Shown here piece after piece: positions 34,012-34,132 of a stretch of DNA of 34,132 nucleotides. A program made the position numbers and the translations under genes. Position 1 is the stretch's first letter. Every line of letters begins with the position of its first letter. Origin of the DNA: Candidatus Finniella inopinata (GTDB lineage Bacteria > Pseudomonadota > Alphaproteobacteria > Paracaedibacterales > VGCI01); contig CAMCRD010000010.1 in assembly GCA_945877185.1 (NCBI GenBank), forward strand, positions 1 to 34,132, written 5' to 3'. Under the pieces are notes generated by a model that was not told where the DNA came from, ran no database searches, and was given only the letters and a program-made list of their open reading frames with translations.

Positions 34012-34132
34012 GGCGTAGCCGTTAGGCGTAGCCGTTAGGCGTAGCCGTTAGGCGTAGCCGTTAGGCGTAGCCGTTAGGCGTAGCCGTTAGGCGTAGCCGT
34101 TAGGCGTAGCCGTTAGGCGTAGCCGTTAGGCG
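34012..34132. repeat. 13-bp tandem repeat array, cut by the window end
   Basis: The unit GGCGTAGCCGTTA repeats without visible change for about nine copies (121 bases) and runs off the edge. It sits inside the second MITE copy. There are no unique spacers, so it is not a CRISPR. The perfect identity implies recent expansion. Confidence 0.92.

Noticed and set aside
34012-34132. CRISPR array
   Set aside because: The repeat unit is 13 bp and contiguous with no spacers, so this is a tandem repeat.

Overview
The window looks like a chromosomal segment of an obligate or host-associated alphaproteobacterium, most plausibly of the Holosporales/Rickettsiales type. The direct evidence is a circularly permuted two-piece tmRNA, an alpha-type SspB adaptor and an ALAS-type hemA. 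Supporting signs are ThyX, a tryptophan/tyrosine-type amino-acid ABC importer, degraded genes, small palindromic repeats, and a large secreted protein with a nuclease/deaminase-like C-terminus. The genus is inferred; no search was run.

Layout. 1-3411: AT-rich accessory region with small unknown ORFs, a perfect 13-bp inverted repeat, the 3' half of a tRNA-Asp gene (a possible integration scar) and an 804-residue secreted protein whose C-terminus resembles the deaminase fold. 3468-5758 (minus): thyX-waaA. 5850-9684 (plus): permuted ssrA, its proteolysis adaptor sspB, a PLP-homeostasis gene, an orphan pseudopilin, a LysE-type exporter and an AlaX-like tRNA-editing gene. 9685-11338: AT-rich island with a strong hairpin, an orphan LuxR-type regulator, a secreted eight-cysteine peptide and a 144-bp MITE with a target duplication. 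11324-13709 (minus): fba-efp-suhB, with the end of suhB supplied by the MITE. 13816-14155: a frameshifted cupin gene.

14251-20135 (minus): a housekeeping block read as glycosyltransferase, ygfZ, dnaG, rpoD. 20425-21201: an AT-rich methyltransferase. xseA and hemA diverge around a 21-bp palindrome. 24061-26853: a short uORF overlapping a three-gene ABC importer. 26901-27040: a palindromic repeat, then tsaE-amgK-yacG, overlapping or abutting one another. 28898-31932: a Bcr/CflA efflux pump and a Uup-type ABC-F ATPase. 31952-33850: a beta-lactamase-fold serine hydrolase and a RelE/Phd toxin-antitoxin pair whose antitoxin is frameshifted. The window ends in a second MITE copy interrupted by a 13-bp tandem repeat.

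How the genes relate: ssrA and sspB sit together and serve one pathway, ribosome rescue and ClpXP delivery of tagged proteins. fba and efp, ygfZ-dnaG-rpoD, and tsaE-amgK-yacG are compact operons with overlaps or short gaps. The accessory islands are AT-richer than the housekeeping blocks and hold nearly all of the unusual material.
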